Positions 40,311 through 54,623 of a DNA stretch of 64,000 nt are shown one piece after another. Made by a program: the position numbers and the translations under genes. The notes below the pieces were generated by a model. That model saw only the letters and a list, made by a program, of their open reading frames with translations. It was not told the origin of the DNA and searched no databases. The DNA lies in assembly GCA_023846275.1 (NCBI GenBank), contig JAIUJO010000161.1:1-64000 (forward strand). The letters are read 5' to 3'. Numbering within the stretch: position 1 is the first letter of the stretch; every line of letters starts with the position of its first letter. The DNA is from Vanilla planifolia. Taxonomy: Eukaryota; Streptophyta; Magnoliopsida; Asparagales; Orchidaceae.

Positions 40311-43300
40311 GGTTTGATTTTATTACATTGCTCCATTTATACCATTTCATCTTTATCATATAATTTCATAATTTTAAAATAATATTTCATGACTATTTAA
40401 CTTTAATTAATATGATAATTCATAATTATTGAAAACTAGTTTCGATGGAAATGAAATAGACGGAATTGGACTAATGGGAATGTTATGCTCAAACTCCATC
40501 TAATTAAGTATTTCTATTTTATATTGTTTTAGAATTTTTTAATATATTTTTGCCATGCATTTCTAGAAATTTCTACTCATTACTAATTTGATAGCCAAGT
40601 ATGGTACACTCAAACATTGTAGTACCTTGGAATGCAACTCAACTGATCAATTTAGTTAACCTTTTAATTATTTCAATATGATTTGGTTATGTTACTGAGT
40701 AGCATTAAAACTCATCTCATTTGACCAATACATCACTTTAATTTAGTTCCATTATATTGGATTAATTTATCTAAATTTAGCTTTAATAAATAATTTAGAA
40801 AAAATTAAATTAAAAATTATTATTATTTATGCATTTTTTCTTCAAAATTAGAAAGATTTTTATTCAGTTCATATCGAGATGCAAAAAACATTTTGAGACT
40901 CATCTTAATGACATATATCCAATAAAATATTCATTTTTTATATTTGAGTATTTTAATTTCTAGTTTTTGGCATATTTTATGATGTATTTTTGTTGAACAT
41001 GATTTGATAATTGAGGATATTACTCTCAATCTCTTTAATAGGTTGGAATGTAGCTTTCATATATAATTTATTTCATTTTCTTAAATTTTTTTATTTGGTT
41101 ATTTTTATTATTATGATAATCCAATTCAACTCTAATATAATATATACAATACTTTGATTTAAATATATCATGCTATTTAAATCAAAGCATTGTATATGTT
41201 ATATTAGAGTTGAATTGTAAATTTTTCTTATTTTATAAATAATATATACTAAATCTTTAAATAGTAATTTAAAATGATGTACCTCTATTTATTAAAATAA
41301 TTTGTAGAAATTTCAATTGAGATCCATTGGAGATCACAAAATGTTGTTGGACTCATCCCAAGTTCCTTAATGCATTTTGAAATTTATTTTTTGTATTGTT
41401 AAAGATTTTATTTTCTAGGATTTTGCCTTACTTTAAGAGACATTTTAATTGATAACTAATTTTATAATGGAAGTTTTTTCTTAGATTTGGTTATATTACT
41501 TCAAAATTTTAAATCTCCTTACACGTGATCTTTGCAAAACCTTGATTTAGTAAATTACTTTACCTCAATTTTTGAAACTTAAATTTAATATATATTAACG
41601 TAATATTAAAAGAATAATTTACTATTTCTTATGCACTTTTTTTGGAAACTCATAATATTTTTTGATGATGTCTGATTAAAATAAAAAAAATGAAAATCAA
41701 CTCACCTCAAAGAGCTCTATCTAATAAAGCTATCATATTTTTAATTTTTTTTATAGTATCACCTCTTTGATTTTGCCTTACTTTATAAGATATTTTGATT
41801 CATTCCAAATTTGATGATCAAAGATCTTCCTCTTGATGTTCTTAGTATCTTGGAATACAACATTATTGTATAATTTATCTTATATTTCTTGAAATATTTT
41901 GCTTTGATTTTGTTATATTATAATAAAATCCAAATTCTCCTCTCTTCAGATACTTAGATAGCATTGATTTATATGATATATTGCTTCAATTTATCTTTTT
42001 TCTACTTTGATTTTTGTTTATGTAATATTAAAATAATATTTTTTTAATTATTTATGCTAGTTTACTTTGGTAATTCATAGTAATTACAAATGATATCAAC
42101 TAAAGACGAGACAAACATCATTAGACTTATCCAATTAATTTTTTCCCTTATATTTTTAAAAACTATTTTTACTAAAGTTTCGACATGTTTTTCAAATTAT
42201 TTGAACTTAGTATCTTGTACTGTAATTTTTTTTGTTTTTGTCTCATTTCTTTAAATTTTTTTGTTTATATGTAATTATATTATTATGAAATTCTAATTTC
42301 TTATTATGCAGCCACAATATTATTTTAGTTCTATTATATTACAATGTTTTAATTAATTTAATTTTTAATTTGTATTAATTTAAAATTGAAATAATAATTA
42401 TTATTTCTATTTATTGAATACTATAATCATTATAATTCTAAATGATGCTTGCTAAAGATAAAAAAAAATGTAATTTTATGCAACTTTGCATGTTCTAGGA
42501 TTTTGACACAATTTGTTACATATTTCTATTCATACCAGATTTGGCTATTGAAGATGTTATGCTTAATCTCCTCTGTATCATTGAAATCAACATTCCTTAA
42601 TAAAATATGTTATTTATTAAAAGTTTTTGTTTGGCTATATTGTATTTTAAGACAACTTATCTTATTTGACTTTTGGATGCCTTTTATTTGGTTATACAAC
42701 CATGTTTAAATTTATTCACTTCCATAATTCCAACTAATTCCAAACAAAATCTAATGAAGTTGTAACAAATACAGTTGGGCTCATCTCAATAAGTTTTATC
42801 AAATAAAATATTTATTTTTATAATAATGAATGTTTTATCTTCTATAAATTTTGAATATACTAAAAGTCACTTCAACTCATACCTAATTTGATTGTTGAAA
42901 AATTTACTCCTCTAGTTCTCCTCAAGATCTTGGAATGTAACCTTCCCCAAACATTTTTCTCAGTTCTTTATTTTTTTCCTTTGATTTGGATATTTGCTAT
43001 ATTACTATAAGTCTCAAGTCATGTGGCCATCACATTCTTTTGGATTAAACATATAACACAACTTTCTCTTATCTTATTTAAGCTTTATCGTTTTTTAGTT
43101 AATGTTAAAAAAATAATTTATCACTTTTTGTGTTTATTTACTTTTGTAATTTGCAAAAAATATAAATGAGATCCGATTGAGATGAAATAGAAGTCATTAA
43201 ACTCATCTTAATTTCCTCCATCCATTTATGTTTTTATTTCTATATTTTTTTTAAAAAAATTGTAATGTTTTTGATTGTTTTACTAAACATTTCATTTCAT

Positions 43301-43628
43301 GCTTGATTTTATGATCAATGATGTTATAGAATTTTGCTTCATAGCTAGGAATGCAACTTGCTTTATAATTTATCTCGTTTCTTATAACGTCTTTTGCTAT
43401 ATTACTATGAAAAGATATGCAATTCTTTTATTTGGTTAAATTATATTACTTCAATTTATTTTGTTTGAAATTGAGCATATATTTAATTAATACTAATAAA
43501 ATAATATTTTATTTTTTATATTTTTATTATAGTTGGAAATTATAGTAATATTGAGTGAGGTTTGGTGAGACGAATGAAACAATGTTGGAATAGACTCTAA
43601 CGTGCAACTACTATATCATTTTGATCTA
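40310..43628 (+). repeat. Satellite array, + orientation, with deleted monomers
   Basis: Landmarks lie near 40,479, 40,904, 41,355, 41,706, 42,120, 42,783 and 43,206. The monomer near 42,470-42,500 runs from the GATAAAAAAAAATGTAATT phase quickly into TGTTCTAGGATTTTGACAC, so it lacks its normal landmark. The segment contains the palindrome at 41,122. No gene is visible; the open frame 42,449-42,709 is a satellite translation. Confidence 0.85.
41122..41217. repeat. Nearly perfect palindrome, 44-bp arms, 8-bp loop
   Basis: The left arm at 41,122-41,165 begins CAATTCAACTCTAATATAA. The right arm at 41,174-41,217 ends TTATATTAGAGTTGAATTG. The loop is TATCATGC. By hand alignment 42 of 44 positions pair; the two exceptions are single transitions in the middle of the arms. 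The left arm is ordinary satellite (CTCTAATATAA... then CTTTGATTTAAATATATCATGCT), and the right arm is its inverted copy where the monomer would continue with TTTAATTTATCTCATTTT. The match is far better than between any two monomers, so the inverted copy is much younger than the array. Confidence 0.95.
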
Positions 43629-46600
43629 GTTAGATTAAATTACTTAGAGTTTATCTAATTTTAGCTTTATTAAATATTTACTTAATTATAAAATAATAAT
43701 TTATGATTAGTAATGCTTACATGGGTATATCATGTTAATCGAAAATAAGGTTCAGGTGTGAAAAAATAAACATTGCTAGATTCATCTCGACATTTTTTAA
43801 CCATTCAAATATTCATGTCTAAATTTTTAAAAACTTAATTTGTAGGGCTTTATTTTCTTTACAAGGCATTTGACTCGTGCATGATTTAATGAACTATGAC
43901 TTTATACTAAATCTCCTTAGTATCTTGGAGTATTGCCTTCTTTATAGTTTATTTATTTTTTTTAAATTTGTGGTTTGTTTTATTCATATTACTAACAAAC
44001 TCTAATTCACATCTAATGACAAATTTCTTTCAATTTAATTGAGATCTATTACATAGTTATACATTAACTCATTTCTAACTTTAATATATGTTTCCAAAAC
44101 ATTTAAATAATAATTTATTAGTATTTTTGCTTATAATTTTTTATAATTTGAAGTAATTTTATTCGATGCCTTATTGAAAAAACCTTTTCTCTAGTATTTT
44201 TATGTGCTTTATAAGATATTTTGATTCATAAATTATTTGACAATAGAGGATGTTATGCTCGGTAACCCTACTCATTAGAAATAAAGTTTGGCATAAAATT
44301 TCATATTTTGTTGATAGTTTTGCATGGATTTGGTTTTTTTTCATACAACTCTAATTTTTCTCTCATGTGACTTTTACATCATTTATTTATTATTGTATAT
44401 TACATTTGTTTGATTTAGTAGATTTTGCATTATTATATATCTAGTAATTATTAAAAATACTAATTTATTATTATTTATGCTTATTGAATTATTTAATTTA
44501 AATTAATTATAAACATTGCGTAATTGAGGCAAACAAATGTAGTTTAACTCAACTTGATGTGCTCTAACAAATAAAATATATATATATATATTTTTTTTTC
44601 ATATTTTTTAAATATTTATTTTTTTAGTATTTAGGCATGTTTTATGAGATTTTTTTGATTTGTGCTAGATTTGGTGATTGGACATGTTATACTGAAATTC
44701 ATTAGTATCTTCAAATGCAACTATACCATGTAATTAATCTAATTTTTCAAATGTTTTTTCCTTAGTTTATATATGCTAAATCGTAACTGTATTTTTCACA
44801 CATGGGACCTTTTCATGGTTTTGATTTGGTTGTAATACATTACCTTAATTTATCTCATTTTAACTTTGATACATAAAAACTTGACATTAAAATAATAATT
44901 TTGATTTATATTTTTGGTAATTCATTATAATTCCAAAAACATTCAACTGAATCAAAACTAGCACTATTAGACACAACGTGACATGCATCATCTAATTAAT
45001 TAATTATATCTTTATTTTTAAATATTTTTTATTTGTAAGAATTTTTCACAATTTATCAAGTATTTTTATTCAAAGTTGATTGATGATCGAAGATGTTGCA
45101 CTACATTCCTTAGTATCATAGAAAGCAAGTATCATGAAATTTTACTCATTCATCTCTTTATATTGCTGTTTAAGTCTAGATTTCCTATTGTGTGGCAATT
45201 ACAATACTTTTATTATGTTAAATTACATTGCATCAACTTATATAATTTCAATTTTAATTTATGCTTAATTTAAGGATAATAATTTATTATTATATTTCTT
45301 TATTTTCTTAGGAAATTTGCAATAAACTAAAAGGAGCTACAATTAAGGGGAAAACAAACGTGATTGGAGTCATCTTGACGAGCTCCATCCAATTAATTTT
45401 TCATTTATATACCATAAAATATTTATTTTTTAGGAATTTGATGTGTTTTATAAGACAACCCATTTCTTACCTAATTTCATGATTGTGGATCCGAATGATC
45501 TCCTTTGTATTTTACGATGCAGCTTTATATGACATCCCATTTCTTCCTTATCAGGTATTTTCATTCATCTATTATTTTAATATTCATTTCTATTTTTTTA
45601 AATATTTTACTTTTAAATATTTTTGTATGCTTTATGAGATATTGTTATTCGTACCAGATTTTCTATGAATGATGATAATGCACTTGATCTCCTTTCTCTC
45701 TTAGAATTCAACTTTTCGATATAATTTTGCTTATTACTTCAAATATTTTCCTTTAACTTTGTTATATTACTTAGTGACTCTAAAACTGTTAGAGTGTGAA
45801 CTTTATATCGCTTTGATATGGAGAGATTATATTCTCTCAATTTATCTAAATTAATCTTAAATATAGATTTACTTTATGTTAAAAAAATAATTTATCATTA
45901 GTTTTTTTAATTTTTCAACTCACTTTAATTAAAATTGAGTTCAGTTTGACACAAAAAAAAGCATCGTTGGGCAAGTCTCGATGAGCTTAACGAAATTAAA
46001 TAATCATTTGTATATTTTTTAAAAAATATTTTCGAGTTTTTTTATGCAGTTTACTTTACATTTTGATTTATGATAGATTTCATGATTAAGAAAGATTCAC
46101 AAGATCTTATAGAATCTTGGAATGAAATTTTGTCGCTCAGTTTAACTAATTTCATGAATTTTTACACCAAATGTTTTATATTATCATGCAACAAAAATTC
46201 TTCTATTGTGTGTCCATTACATCATTTTGAATTGGTTCAATTAAATTTCTTATAAAAACCTCATTTGAACTTTAATATAAATTTAGATAATATTAAGTTA
46301 ATAAATTATGATTAGTTGTATTTATTTACTTTTGTAAATCATAATAATCCAAGTGGACTTTTAGTCTTGACAAAATAAACATTGTTGGATTTGACTTGAT
46401 AATCTCTATACACATAAATATTAATTTCTATATTTTCAAATATTTAATTTCTAGGGTATTTACATTGTTTGTGAGGTATTATGATTTGTACCTAATTTAA
46501 TGATTGAGTACATTGCACTTCATCTCCTTATTATCTTGGAATTTTACTTTCTTTACATTTTATCTCATTTTTTAAACTTCTTTAGTTTCTTTTGTAAATA

Positions 46601-48903
46601 TTTCTAAAAAACTATGATTATACTCTCACATGACCTTAACATTAGTTTGATTTTGTAATGTTAAAAAGTTTTAAGTTATCTCATTTTTTTTACTTTAATA
46701 AATATTTTTAATTAATGTTGAAAGAGCAATTTTATTTTTTTATGCTTATTTAGTTTTAAAATTTGACATAATTTCAATCGAAATAAGATTGAGATGAAAC
46801 AAATTTTAATATTTATATTTTTAGAAATTTTATTAACTGGAATTTCTCTATAATCTATAAAAATTTTTTTTATCCAAAAATGATTTGATGAAAGAGTATG
46901 TTACACTAGATCAAGATCATAATTTAGATTTTAATTTTCTAGTAAGTGTTATCATTTTCAAAATGTTGTTGTTTGTTTTTGTTATATATCAATTAAGCAC
47001 TATGTTTCTATCCATGTGATTTTTATATCATTTTCATTTTTATTGTATTAAATTGCATCAAAATATCTTATTTTTTACATTGTTATATGTTGACAAATAT
47101 TAAAAACATTAATTTTTTTATTATTTATGCTTTTTTTAGTTCATTTACTAACATTAATTCAAAATGGGGACCAATCAAGTCAAAATAAATTTCAATGGAC
47201 TACACTTGAAGAGACCTATTAAATGAATTATTTATTTTTGAAATTTTAAAACTTTTTTTTCTAGTGTTCTAGTATGGTTTATAAGAAATTTAATCTAAAT
47301 TAGATTTGATTATTGAGGATGCTACATTCAAATTCTTTAGTATCACCTAATGCAATTGTCCCATGTAATGTATCTCATTTCTTCAAATTTTTTATTTTGA
47401 TTTGGTTAAACGACTATGTGATTCTAAATCTCGTTTTGTGTGACCTTTACAACACCCCAATTTGGTTATATTACTTTGTTTTATCTTATTTCAAATTTAA
47501 TAAATATTTATTTAATATTAAAATAATAATTTATCAATTGTTTTCTTATTTAATTTTCTAATTTATCTTATTTTTTAAAATGTTTTATATTGATTTAATA
47601 ATATTGCTCTGTAACTCTAAATATCGTCCCTCGTGTCATATTATTAGTTTAATTTTAGTGTATTATATTGCTTTAACTTATATTAATACTTAAATATATA
47701 ATTAATTAATATTCAGAAATAATATTTTATTTATATGTGTATTCTTTTTTAAATCTCATGAGAACTCCTAATCAGAATTGATCAATAAGAAACAAATAAT
47801 ATTGCTCTCATCTCAACAAGCTCTTTCCAACAAAATATCCATCTCTAAATTTTTTAAATATTTTCCTTTCAACAGTTTTAGTGATCTTTACCAAACATTA
47901 AGATTTGCAAGTGACGAGATGATCAAGATTGGTAAGCCCAATTTTGCTGAGTATCTTAGAATGCAACATCAGCTTGTAGTTTATCTTATTTCTTTGAAAT
48001 TTTCACTTTGATTTTATTATTATAATTTGGAACTCTGCATCGCAAACATGGGACTTTTACATTGTTTTAATTTCGTTAGAATACATATTTTAATTTATGT
48101 CATTTCAACTTTAATATATGATTATATAATATTAAAATAAAGAATTATAATTATTTATGATTTTTTGCATTCATAGCTCATAGAAATTTCAATCTACATT
48201 TGATCGAGACAAAATAGACGTCGATATAGTCTCAAGCAACTCGATCTAACTAAAAATTCTTTTTTATGTTTTTAAATTTTTTTTTATTGGGCTTTTGGGA
48301 TACTTTATGACAGATTTTTGATTCATACTAGATTTAATGCTCAAAGATGTTACAGATGATCATGTTTGTATCTTGTAATAAAAGTTTCTTAAACTATTTA
48401 TCTCATCTATTCAAATTGTTTTTTATTTGGATATATCAATAAGCAACAAAACATCTTCTCTCATACAACCACTACATCACATTGATTTGTTATATTATAT
48501 TACATCAAATTATGTCATTTTAGTATTAATGTAAATTTACTAAATAAAATAATTACTCACTATTATTTATGCTTAGTCAAATTTTTTAATTTGTTGTATT
48601 TCAAATTGAGATCAGATGGTGGAAAAAAATCATTAGACCAGTTTTGATAAGCACTGTACAAAAAAATATTTGTCTCTACTTTTTGAAACTATTGTTTTTT
48701 AAGATTATTGTGCATTTTATGAGACAATTTGATTTGTAATAGATTTGTTGAATTAAAGAAGTTACACTCAATCTCATCAGAATCATGGAGCAAAGGTTTA
48801 CCATTATAGTTATCTAATTTCTTCAAGTTTTTTGGTGTTGAATATTTTATTGACTATGTAACTAAAATTCTCTATTGGGAAACTTTTATATCATTTTGAT
48901 CAA
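43629..48903 (+). repeat. Higher-order repeat copy A (~5.3 kb, about 12-13 monomers)
   Basis: This block is repeated in order at 48,904-54,620. Matching anchors include TAGTAATGCTTAC near 43,707 (B: about 48,983), GGAGCTACAATTAAG at 45,333 (B: 50,657), GTGACTCTAAAAC at 45,774 (B: 51,659), AATCCAAG near 46,345, TTACTAACATTAATTC near 47,147 and TCTTTCCAACAAAATAT near 47,820. The A-to-B offset is about 5.28-5.32 kb up to 45.3 kb and about 5.89 kb after 45.77 kb. Copy A therefore lacks about 560 bp that B has, joined near 45,555-45,580. Monomer landmarks lie near 43,785, 44,550, 44,973, 45,373, 45,977, 46,393, 47,205, 47,810, 48,229 and 48,642. Confidence 0.8.
44576..44591. repeat. (AT)8 run followed by T-tract
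   Basis: A 16-bp AT run directly followed by nine T residues, at the start of a monomer. Confidence 0.9.
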
Positions 48904-51900
48904 GTTTGATTACATTACTTAGGTTTATTTTATTTTTTTACTTAAGTATATATTTACTTAATTATAAGATAATAATATATGTTTAGTAATGCTTACTTCT
49001 GTAGACCTTATTAATCCCAATTTAGGTTCATTTGTGGCAAAATAAACATTACTAGATTCATCTCGACATTCTTTATCCATTTGGATATTAATTTTTATTA
49101 TTTGTCTTATTTAATTTCTTATGTTTTTATGTGTTTTAGATGGCAATTTGGTTGGTACATGATTTAACAATCCATAATTTTATAGTTCTTCTCCTTATTA
49201 TCTTAGAATGTTGCCTTTTATGTAGTTTATCTTATTTTCTTAAAATTAAAAAATTTCTTTTATTTAGAGTACTAGCCAACTAAAATTCTCCTCCAGTATG
49301 ATATTTCTATTGATTTGATTTAGTTATGTTACATACTTATAATTTATCTCATATCTAACTTTAACATATATTTTTTCTATAAAGTTAAAGTAATTATTTA
49401 TTGTAATTTATGTTTTTTGTCTCTTATAATCTGAAGTAATTTTATCTGATGTGTGATTGACATGAAGCATATTTTCATATTTACATTGTTAGAATTTTAT
49501 TTTCTAGCATTTTACATGCTTTGCCAGATATTTTTATTCGTAAATGATTTGATGATAGAAGATGTTATGCTCTATAACCTTAATAAATTAAATTCCGATT
49601 TTCTTATAAAATTTCATATTTTTTAAAATTTTTTTGCTTTTATTTGGTTGTATTTCATTGAAACTCTAATTTTTCTCACATGTAACTTTTACATCATTTT
49701 TTTTCATATTACATTTTTTTCAACTTGTTACACTTTTGCTTTATTACATATCTTATAATTAATAATAATAATAATTTAATACTATTTATGCTTATTTAAT
49801 TTTTTATTTAACATTAATTCTAAATGTGGCATAATTGAGGCAAGCAAATGCTACCTAACTAAACCTTATGTGCTCTATCAAATCAGATATTCCATTTTTA
49901 CATTTTTAAATATTTTATTTTTTTATTGTTTTGGTATGTTTTATAAGATAGTTTAATTTGTATTAGATTTCATGATTGGACATGTTATACATGAACTTCT
50001 TAGTATACAAGAATGCAACTATCCCATGCAATTTATTTAACATTTTTAGATGTTTTTGATTTAATTTATGTGTGTTTAATCATAACTTGAAATCTCCACG
50101 CATGAGAAATTTTCATTACTATTTTTTGGTTATATTACATTACATTAATTTTTATCATTTCAACTTTGATATATATAAACATAAATTTAAAATAATAATT
50201 TTTCTTTATTCATGTTTTTTTTTGTAATTCACTATAATTCCAAATAAGTTAAACTAAGTGGAAACTAACATCATTGGACACAACTGTACAACCATAATCA
50301 CATTAATTAATAATTTTTTTATTTTTAAATAGTTTTTTATTTTCTATGATTTTGTCAACTTATAAGGAATTTTGATTCTTATTGATTTGATGATCGAGTA
50401 TGTTACAGCACATTCCCTAATATATTGGAAAATAACTCTCATAGATTTTACTGTTTTTTAAAGTTTTCTCTTTGAGTTCTTTATATTACTATTTAAGTTT
50501 AAATTTTTTATTATGTGACGATTTCATTACTTTGATTTTGCTAGATTACTATACTTTAACTTGCATAATTTTTGATTTAATATATACTTATTATAAAAAA
50601 TAATAATTTATCACTATCTTTAACTATATTCATAGGAAATTTGCAATAAACCAAAAGGAGCTACGATCAAGACTAAAACAAATGTAATTGGACTCACCCC
50701 GACGAGCTCCATCCAATTAAATATTCGTTTAATTGCCATAAAATATTATATTTTCTAGGAATTTAGTGTTCTATATAAGACAATCCCATTTCTTACCTAA
50801 TTTGAAGATTGAGGATGGTAATAATCTCCTCAGTATTTTGCAATGCACCTTTTTTTGTGCAATTTATCTTATTTCTTTAATTCTTTTTTATATTCTTATA
50901 TGACTATGTTACCATAAATCTCATTTTGTGTCACCATTTGAACTCTTCCATTTTGTTTTATCATATTATTTTAATATATCTCTATTTATAAATAATATTT
51001 ATTTATTTAATATCAAAAAAGTAATTTGTTATTATTCATGTTGATTTACTTTGGTAGATCATAGTACTTTAATACGTCGATTGATCAAGGAAAGAATCCT
51101 TGTTTAATGCAACCTTGAATGCCATATCCAACTAAAATCTCCAAATTCATCCTTAAAAAAATTTATCCAATTTCTCCAATTTTTTTTCTTTCAATTGGTT
51201 ATAGTGTTAGGTAATTCTAACTAACCTCTTTTGTGACCCTAACATTACTTTGATTTTGTTGAATTATGTCGATTCAATTTATATCTTTTTAAAATCTAAG
51301 ACATATTTACTTAATATAAAATATATAATTTATTATTATTTGTTATTATTTTTATGTGCAAATTATATTGATTCCAAAAAAGGTTGAATTAAGATAAAAA
51401 ATACTGTTATACTCATCCCAAAGAACAATATTCAATTAAATATTTATTTGTTTATTTTAAATTGTTTTTTTATGGTTTCAAACGCCTTATGAGACATATA
51501 GATTCATTTTTAGTTTAAATATCCATTTCTATCTTTTTAAATATTTTACATTCAAAAGTTTTTGGCATGCATTATGAGATATTATTATTCAAAAGTTTTT
51601 TCCATGTAATTTAGGATATTTCTTAAAATATTTCCTTTTACTTTGGCTATAATGCTAAGTGACTCTAAAACTCCTCAAGTGTGAACTTTGTATTGCTATG
51701 ATATGTCTATGTTATGTTTTGTCAATTTTTTTTAGATTAAGCATAAATATAAATTAACTTAATATTAAAAAAATAATTTATCATATTTTTGATTTTAAAT
51801 CTATAATTCACTTTAAATTCCAATTGGTTCACATCTAGGGGAAACAAACATCGTTGAAGAAGTGTCGATGAGATTAATCAAATTAAATATTCATTTCTAC

Positions 51901-54623
51901 TTTTCTTAAAAAAATATTTTTCCTATGATTTTGGTGTAGTTGAACGACATATTTTCTCTTATGATAAATTTGATGTTCAAGGAAACTACAAATGATCTCA
52001 TTAGAACTTTGGAATGAAATTTTGTCTTTTAGTTTAATTCGTTTCATGAATTTTTTTGTAGCTGTTGTTTTATATTATTATGTAACCAAAATTCCTTCTA
52101 TCATGTGACCATTACATCATTTTTTTGTTTAATTAAGTTGCCTATATTAATCTCATATTCATCTTTAATATAAATTTACTTAATATTGAGATAATAAGTT
52201 ATGATTAGTTGTGTTTATGTACTTTGGTAAATCATTGTAATCCAAGAGGATGTTCAGTCTAGGATAAAACAAATATCATTGGATAATTCTCAATAATATT
52301 AGTACTTTTAAATATAAATTTCTATATATTGAAATATTTAATTTTCAGGATTTTCACATCTTTGTGAGATGTTATGATTTATACCCAATTTAATGATTGA
52401 GGACATTACTCTTCATCTGTTTAGTATCATGGAATGTAGCATTCTTTACATTTTGTCTCATGTTTTAAAATTTTGTAATTTCTTTTTTTAATATTACTAG
52501 AAATTCTAATTCTCTTCTTATATGACCATTACATCAATTAGATTTTCTTATATTACATAGCCCTAATTTACCTTATTTCTTACATAAGTAAATATTTTTA
52601 ATTAATGTTAAAATAGTAATTGTTTATTAATTATTCTTATTTAGTTTAGATTGTAATGTAATTTCAATTGAAGTGCAATCAAGATGAAAAAAGTTTCGTA
52701 TTTATATTTTTAGATATTTTATTGACTAGCATTTTTTATTTCTATCAAAAGTTTTGATTCATAAATAATTAGATGATAGAGGATGTTATAGTTAATTAGA
52801 TCATAACATAGAATGACATTTTCTAGTAAAAGATATGACTTCCAAAATTCTTTTGCTTGATTTTATTATATATCAATGAATCTCTATTTTTCCTCACATG
52901 TAACCTTTATTTCAATTTTGCTTTGTTGTATTTTTTGATTTAATATTCTCCATTTCTACATTATCATATATTTTAGTAATTATAACAAAATTATCTTTTT
53001 TATTATTTATGTTTTTTTAATTGGATTACTAAAATTAATTCCGAATGGTGCCCAAAGATGGTAGAATAATTGTGATTGAACTCCATCTCAAGAAAAATAT
53101 TAAAAAATAGTCATTTTTAAATTATAAATTTTTTTATTTTCAACTGTTTTTGGGCGTGGTTTTATAATCAAATTTTATTTGTAATAAATTTGATGATTGC
53201 AGAAGTTACGCTCGAATACTTTAGTATCTTTGAAAGCAACTGTCCGACATAATTTTACTCATTTCTTTAAATTTTTTTATTTTGATTGGTTAAATAACTA
53301 TTTGAATCATTGTTTCCTTTCACGTGACCTTTTCATCGCCCAAATTTGGTTATATTAATTTAATAATTTATCATTAGTTTACTTATTTAATTTTTTAGTT
53401 TATGTTATTTCTTAAAATTTTTTAGATTTATTTAATAATATTACTTTGTAACTCTAAATATTATCTCTTGTGAGCTTTACAATACTTTAATTTTGTTGTA
53501 TTATGCTTATTTAATTTATCTCAATTCTACATAAATATCTAATTAATTAATATTTAGAAATACGTTTTTTTTCTTATTCTTATTTAAAAGTCATGATGAT
53601 TCTTGATCGGTTTTTATCACAATAAAACAAATATTCTTGGTCTCATGTCAACAAACTCTTTCCAACAAAATATTCAATTGTGAAATTTTAAATATTTTAC
53701 TTTTAAGAGTTTTAATAGTCTTTATCAAATCAATGATGTTACACTCGATTTGCTTAGTGTCTCAAAATACAACGTCACCATGCAAGTTATGTTATTTCTT
53801 TAAACTTTTCACTTTGTTTTTATTATTTTACTATGCAACTCTAGATTTCCTATCATGTCACTTTTACGTTGCTTTAATGTTGTTTGAATACATTGTTTTA
53901 ATTTAACTTATTCCTTCTTTAATATATGTTTACTTAATATTTAAAAAAGGAATTTGAATTATTTACATCTGTTTAGATTCATAACTCATAGTAATTCCAA
54001 ACAAGATCTTATCGAAAGAAAATATATAATGTTGGGCTTCCCTCAATCAACTCTATCTACTAAATACTCTTTCCTATATTTTTAAATTTTATTTTTATTA
54101 GGCTTTTGGCATACATTATATGGCATTTTGAATCATACTGGATTCATTGCTCAAAGATGTTATCAATGATCATCTTAGTATCTTATAACAAAAGTTTTCT
54201 ATATTATTTATCTCATCTCTTCAAATATTATATTTTTATTTGGTTATTTTAATATGCAACTAAAAATATTCTCTCATATGACACCTACATCACTTTGATT
54301 TGTTAAATTACCTTACTTTGATTTATATCATATTAACATTAATATAAACTACTTAATATTAAAATCATAATTTACTCTTGTTTATGTTTAGTTAAATTTT
54401 TTAATTTACTATAATTCAAATCGAGGTAAAACAAAAATCATTAGACTAGTTTCGATGAGTACTATCCAATTAAATATTTATCTATACTTTTTAAAAACAA
54501 TGATTTCCGAAGAATTTATTACACTTTATGCAAAAGTTTTATTTGTAATAGATTTGTGAATCAAAGAAGTTACACATAATCTTTTTATTCTCTGTTGTGC
54601 AACTTTTATAACATTTTCATCTA
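48904..54623 (+). repeat. Higher-order repeat copy B (~5.7 kb, the most complete copy)
   Basis: Copy B begins GTTTGATTACATTACTTAGG and contains all the anchors listed for copy A in the same order: GAGCTACGATCAAG at 50,658, GTGACTCTAAAAC at 51,659, AATCCAAGAGGATG near 52,245, TTACTAAAATTAATTCC near 53,027 and CTCTTTCCAACAAAATATTC near 53,655. Monomer landmarks lie near 49,061, 49,864, 50,284, 50,698, 51,120, 51,417, 51,866, 52,290, 53,080, 53,645, 54,050 and 54,455. Corresponding monomers of A and B resemble each other clearly more than neighbouring monomers do, which defines a higher-order unit. Confidence 0.8.

Noticed and set aside
47778-48011. 77-residue + frame with a more protein-like composition
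   Set aside because: It aligns with the matching monomer near 53,605-53,840 and with the satellite consensus; it is a chance open frame.
26863-53906. An apparent family of small + proteins sharing MLHSI-L-S- and YN-like stretches (frames near 26,863, 27,282, 32,282, 38,582, 42,449, 47,313 and 53,637)
   Set aside because: The similarity is the satellite itself: GATGTTACACTCAATCTCC to TAGTATCTTGGAATGCAAC read in the same frame. Most monomers have stops in that frame and there is no sign of selection.
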